DNA from: an uncultured Anaerolineae bacterium
Lineage (GTDB): Bacteria; Chloroflexota; Anaerolineae; Anaerolineales; UBA11858
DNA length: 8,361 bases
NCBI GenBank assembly: GCA_937893815.1
Contig: CALCSH010000584.1
Coordinates: 1 to 8,361 of the forward strand
Direction of reading: 5' to 3'
The position numbers and the translations under genes are program-made. Shown piece after piece: positions 1-6,100 of this stretch. Position 1 is the first letter of the stretch; every line of letters starts with the position of its first letter. The notes under the pieces are model-generated. The model was not told the DNA's origin, made no database searches, and saw only the letters and a program-made list of their open reading frames with translations.

Positions 1-155
1 CCGCCGGTCAAAGTATCATTGCCCGCGCCGCCGGTGATCTGGTCATCGCCCGCGCCGCCGTTGATGATGTCATCCCCAACATTCCCCAGGATCACATTGG
101 CCAATGCGTTGCCGGTCAGGGTATCGTTATGACTGCCGCCAGTGATATTTTCGAA
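1..155 (-). repeat. RTX-like calcium-binding block 7, running off the window
   Basis: Residues 2736-2786 and beyond. After FENITGGSHNDTL and TGNALANVI come LGNVGDDII, NGGAGDDQI, TGGAGNDTL and the start of another TGG step. Three consecutive near-consensus nonapeptides are already present where most other blocks have turned into the aromatic G(W/F)G strand. No such strand is seen before the edge. The array is therefore longer than a typical interior block and may be the start of a larger, perhaps terminal, RTX region. Confidence 0.85.
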
Positions 156-3100
156 GCCGGTCAGCCTTCCACTGAGATTGGTAGCCGTGCCGGTATTGGC
201 GTCAATTGCGACCAAGTTGACCACCACCGAAGTGGTGTAGGCACTGTAATCCAGGGTGTCTGTGCCACCGGCCGCGTTGAGCGAGCCGTTATGCCCTTCA
301 CCATCCTGGAAAGTAAAGGTGTCTGCACCGCTGTTACCGTTGAGCGTTTCGATAGCTCCGAAGGTCAAAGTGCGGCCGCTGGCAGCATATTGATCATCGC
401 CAGCCTGGAAAGTCCAGGTGGCCAAAGCATTGATACCAGTCAGGCTGTCGATGAAAGCTGTACCGATCAGGGCGTCGATATTGTCGAATCCACCGCTCAG
501 GTTGGCCAGGATAGCCTTGAAGCCATCTAAACTGCCGACGCTGGTCAGCACGAAATTACGCGCCGAGGCGTAGCCGCTCATATCGAGCGTATCCAGGCCC
601 GCGCCGCCGTTCAATTGACCTGGGACACTGGTGCTGCCGATCAACTTGAAGGTGTCAGCGTTGGCGCCGCCCAGGTAATTTTCAACTTGATTATTGCTGG
701 TCACTGTCCCGAGGCCATTGCCCACGGTGAAAGTTGTGCCATTGAACGTGAAGGTCAAGCTGTCAGTTACGGCGCTGAAATCAAGCGTGTCGTTGCCTTC
801 GCCCGCATTCTCAATAACCGTGTCGTTGCCAAAGCCGTCCTTGAAGATGTAAGAGTCATTACCTTTACCACCGATCAAGGTATCGTTGCTGCTACCGCCA
901 ATCAGGATATTGTCATTATCGTCACCATTGATCGTGTTGGTGCCGCTGCCGCCGATCAAGTTCTCCATGCCGCTGAAGGTGCCAATCAGATGACTGGCGG
1001 TTCCAGATGCGAAGTTAACCACGATGGCTCCAGTTACGGCGCCAAAATCAAGTGTGTCGCCGCTACCCGTGCCGCCGATAATATTGCCGGTCAGGCTGCT
1101 GGTATCGCTGAAGACAAAACGGTCATCGCCGCCCGCGCCGTTCAGGTTGAAGCTATGGGTTCCAGCCAGATCAAAGGTATCGGCAGCACTGCCACCTGCC
1201 AAGTTCTCGAAACCGCTGAAAGTGAAACTATTGGTGCTGATGTACTGCCCGGCGCTGAGCGTCCAATTAGCTGCGGCATTGATACCCGTTAGCGTGTCGC
1301 CGCCAATACTGGAGCCAACGGCGCTATTGATATTGTCAAAGCCGCTGCTGATCGCACCGGCACTGCCCGTGAAACCATCAACGCTGCCCAGACCGGTCAG
1401 AATGATATTACGGGCGCTCAGATAAGCGCTCAAGTCCAGCGCATCCAGACCTGCGCCGCCGTTAAGTACGCCGTTCAGGCTGGCAGCATCCGCAAAGATG
1501 AAGTTGTCAGCGCCGTCGCCGCCATTCAGGTTGGCGGTGCGCGAGCCGGTAATTTGGAAGCTATCCACACCCGTGCCACCGGTCAGATTTTCGAAGCCAC
1601 TGAAAGCCAGCGCAAACCCACCCAGCAGATAGCGATTCGTGCCGTCCAATTCCCAGGTGGCGGCGGCGTTGGCTCCACTCAGCGAGTCGCTGCTGGCGCT
1701 GCCTGTCAAGATATCGATACCGCTGAAACCGCCCACCAGGCTGGCTTGTGTGCCGCTAAAACCATTGACGCCCGCGCTCGAAATCGCAATTTCACGCCCG
1801 CTGCCATAACTGCTGTAGCTCAGGCTATCGCTGCCGCTGCCGCCACTCAATGCTCCGCTCAGGTTGGCGTTGCCGCTGAGGTTGAAGATATCCGCGCCAC
1901 CCTGCCCAATCAGATTTTCCACACCGCTAAAGGTGAATGCACTGTTGACGTTGCCGGCATGAACCGCGGTCAGATTGAAGATCGTCCCAGCCGTAAAACC
2001 GGTTAGCGTATCGCTGGCCGCGCTGCCCGTGAAGCTTTGCATATTGCTGAAGGCACCGCTCAACCCGGTCAGGGTGGCGCTTTGCAAGTTCAGGCTGACT
2101 GGACCAGCGGAGTAACCGCTGAAGTCCAACTGATTGCTGCCGCTGCCGCCGTCAAGCGTGCCCGTCAGGCTGCCAGCGCCCAAGAAAGCGAATTTGTCAT
2201 TTCCGCCGCTGCCATCGATATTGAGTGTGGCGGCGTTGTTGATATTGAAGGTATCGCTGCCTTGGCCACTGATGAAATTTTCCACCGTATAGCCGCTATG
2301 CGTGAGCGTGTTCAACCCATCGGTGACCGTAAAGCCGGTTGCGTTCATGTTGACCGTCAAACTGCCGGTAAAGCCAGCAAAGGTGATCGTGTCGCTGCCC
2401 GCCGTGTCGCTGACAGAATCGCCCACGCCCCAACCGGCGTTGAAGACATAGGTATCATTGCCACCCAGGCCAGCCAGCGTGTCGGCGCCGCCCAATCCGG
2501 TCAGGGTGTTATTGTTGGCGTCTCCGGTTAGCTGATCCGCGCCCTCGCCGCCCGTCACGTTTAAGATATTGAACACACCCATGGTCAGGCTGTTGGCCGT
2601 GGCCGTATTGACACTCAGGTCCACGGTTACAGCACTGGTATAAGCGCTGAAGTTAATGCTGTTGCTGCCACCGACGCCGTCAATATCGCCACTCAGCGCG
2701 GCATTGTCGCTGAAATTAAAGCTGTCATCCGCTGCACCGCCGCTCAAGTTTTCGAAACCACTGAAGCTGGTTGTGCCGTTCAGCGTGCCGGTATTGACAG
2801 CCGTCACGACGAAAGTATTGGCGGTACTCAAACCAATCAACGTGTCGCTGGCCGCACTGCCGGTCAAAGTTTGCAAATCACTGAAGGTGCCGCCCAGCGC
2901 TGTGGCCGTGCTGCTCTCCAGGTTAACTGTCGCCGCGCTGGCCGTGTAGGCCGCATAGCTCAAGGTGTTGATGCCACCGCCACCGCTGACATTACCACTC
3001 AAACTGCCTGTGCCACTCAGCGCAAAGATGTCATTTGCGCTGCCGCCATTCAAGGTCTCGAAGCTACTGAATATGAGAACGCCGTTCACGTCGCCGCTAT

Positions 3101-6100
3101 TGGTGCCGCTGACCGTGAAAGTACTGGCTGTGTTGGAGCCAGTCAAACTATCGTTGTTGGCACTACTGCCGATCAAAGCATTGATATTGGTGAAGCCAGC
3201 GCTAATCATCGCTGAAGTGCCGATGAAGCCGTCCAAAGCGCCAGCGCCTGTCAGGGTGATGCCCCGACCGGTGGCGTAGGCACTGAAGTCGAGCACATCT
3301 GTTCCAGCGCGCCCATCTAGCGTGCCGATCAAGCTGGCAGTATCGGCAAACACAAAATTATCGTTTCCCGCCCCGCCGATCAGATTTTCGATGACCGCGC
3401 CGCTGACGCTCAACGTGCCGCCGCCGCTAACGGTCAGGCCGCTAACGCCGAGATTGAAGGTCAAATTAAAGGCTGTCGCAAAGGCACTGAAATCAAGCGT
3501 GTCCGTGCCGCTGCTGTCGGTCAGCGTATCGCTGCCATAGCCAGCCGCGAACTTATAGGTATCATTACCGCCGCCGCCTGCCAGCGTGTCATCGCCTGCG
3601 CCACCCGTGATGGTGTTGGCGTTGCTGTCGCCGGTCAACGTGTCATTGAAGGCCGAGCCGACAATATGCTCGATGCTGACCAGGGTATCGTTACCGCTCT
3701 CAGTGCTGCTGGCCGAGCCAGTCGCCAGGTTGACGGTCACGCCGCTGGTCGTATTGCCGCTGAAATCAACGGTGTCGTTGCCCAGACCACCATCCAGCAG
3801 ATCATCCCCACCCAACCCGATCAAAGTGTCGTTACCGCCCAACCCGTATATTTTGTCGCTGCCGCTGGTACCGATCAAAATATTATCGTTATTATCGCCG
3901 GTAATGATATTGCCAAACGGGCTACCGATCAGATTCTCGATGCTGCTGATGCCGCCTGTCCCGGTTGCTGTACCAGCGCTCAGATTGGCGCTGATCGCCA
4001 GGGCGTAGCCGCTGTAATTTAGGGTGTCGCTGCCCAAACCGCCATTCAGCACGCCCACTGTCGCTGTACCCATCATGTAAAAGGTATCATTGGCGCTGCC
4101 ACCGCTGAAGTTCTCAAAATTGGTCAGCGTGAAAGTGCGTCCACTGGCGATTTCGAGATAGCTCTCAGCGCCACTGGTGATCGTCAGGCTGGCGTTGCTG
4201 TTCATGCCAGTAAATTGATCGGCTGCGCTGCTACCGAGGAGGGCGTTCAAGTTGTCGAATCCACTGCCCAGACTGCTGGCCGTGCCCATGAAGCCGTTCA
4301 ACGTACCCAGGCCGGTCAAGGTGATGCTGCGGGCAGTGGTGAAATTGCTCAGGTTGAGGCTATCCGTGCCACCCTGACCATCCACACGCCCGGCCAGATT
4401 GTTGCCATTCAAGATCGTGAAGGTATCATCGCCCGCGCCGCCGCTGAAGGATTCGATCTGCCCACCGCTGTGGGTAACTTTATTAAGAGCCTGACTGGCG
4501 CAGGTGCCCTGGCTGCAGGTGGCGGAGATGCCCTTTGTGAAGGTAACACCCAGCGTGGCCACGCTAAAGTCCAGGGTATCCGTGCCACCGGCTGCGTTCT
4601 CCGTGATCGTATCCAAACCCCAGCCATCGCCAAACAGGTAGCTATCGTCCCCGCCCTGTCCGATCAGGGTATCATCCCCAGGCCCGCCAGTGATCTGATT
4701 GGCAGCCGCACTGCCGATCAAGACATCCGCCGCCGAACCACCGATGACGTTTTCGATGCTGGTCAGGCCGTTGGTCAGCCCACCATTGATATTCGTGGCG
4801 CTCTGCGGCTGGTACGTGGTCAGACCTATGGTAAGCGGCGTGCTCCCCAGGTTAGCGCGCACCGCACTGGTCCACGGAGTAAAGCTGATCGTATCGTTCC
4901 CGCCCTGACCATCCAAAATGCCGGTCAGCGTCTTGCCATCCGCCAGCACAAAGATATCTTCCCCATCGCCGCCAAATAAATTATAGGCGCTGTTATCTGT
5001 GATCGTAAAGGTGTCCACGGCTGAACCACCCACCAAGGTCTCAATGTGGCTGAATTCGATGGTATGCCCACCCGTTGCGTACTGGTTGCTGGTCGGTGCA
5101 ACGCTCCAGTTGTAGGCCACATTCATGCCCTGGAAACTGTCACCAACACCGCCGCCCAAAACCAGATCAATATTATCGAAACCGCCAGACAGACTGCCTG
5201 ATTCCGTGCCCGCAAAACCATCGCTGCTACCCAGGCTGGTCAGGATGATGCTGATGCTGCTGCCCAGAGTGCTGTAATCCAACGTGTCAGAGCCTGCGCC
5301 GCCGTCAATGCTGCCAGTGTGTGCAATAGTGAATTCAAACAAATCATCACCAGTGCCGCCTACCAACTGTTCGAAACTGCTAAAGTCCAGGCTGTCAGCA
5401 CCCGTGATATAACGGTTGCTACCGTCTAATTCCCAGGTGTTGGTCAGATTAGCGCCGGTCAGGCTGTCGGTGGCAGAACTACCGATGAGCGCATTGATGC
5501 CGCTGAAAGTGATGCCGCTGACACTCTCGCTCCCGGAGAAGCCAACCGCAGCGACACCCGTCAAAATCACATTGCGACCACTTGCCAGGCTGCTAAAGTC
5601 CAGCGTATCCCTATCACTGCTACCGTTCAGAATCTCAACCTGGCTGAAGGTCAACGTGGCCGTGCTGGTACAGCTGCCGCTGGCGCTGCCAGAAATTGCC
5701 CAGATGCTGACCGCATCCAACCCGGTCAGGCTGTCACCGGTCAAGCTGCTGCCAACGAGCGTATTGATATGCTTGAAGCCAACCAAACTGGCTTCGCTGC
5801 CATCCAAGCCATCCAGCGCACCCAGACCGGTCAGCGCGATGTGACGCAGACTGCCGTAGCCGTTGTAATTGAGCGTATCTGTGCCACCCTTGCCATCAAC
5901 CCAGCCGCCCAATATGGCGCCGTTCAGGAAGATAAACTGATCATCGGCGGGGCCAGCCAGGAAGTTCTCAATTGCGGTTGTGCTGGTCAGGCTGTTGCCA
6001 CCCAGGGCGCTGCTGATGCCAACCGCTGTGCCGTCAAAACTAAAGGTCAGCGCGCCGCTGCCCAACACCGTCACGCTGGAGAAATCAAAGGTGTCGGTTC

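Noticed and set aside
5588..5879. A frameshift or pseudogene at the short unit 5
   Set aside because: The frame continues without a stop and the repeat motifs on both sides are in the same frame, so this is an in-frame shortening.
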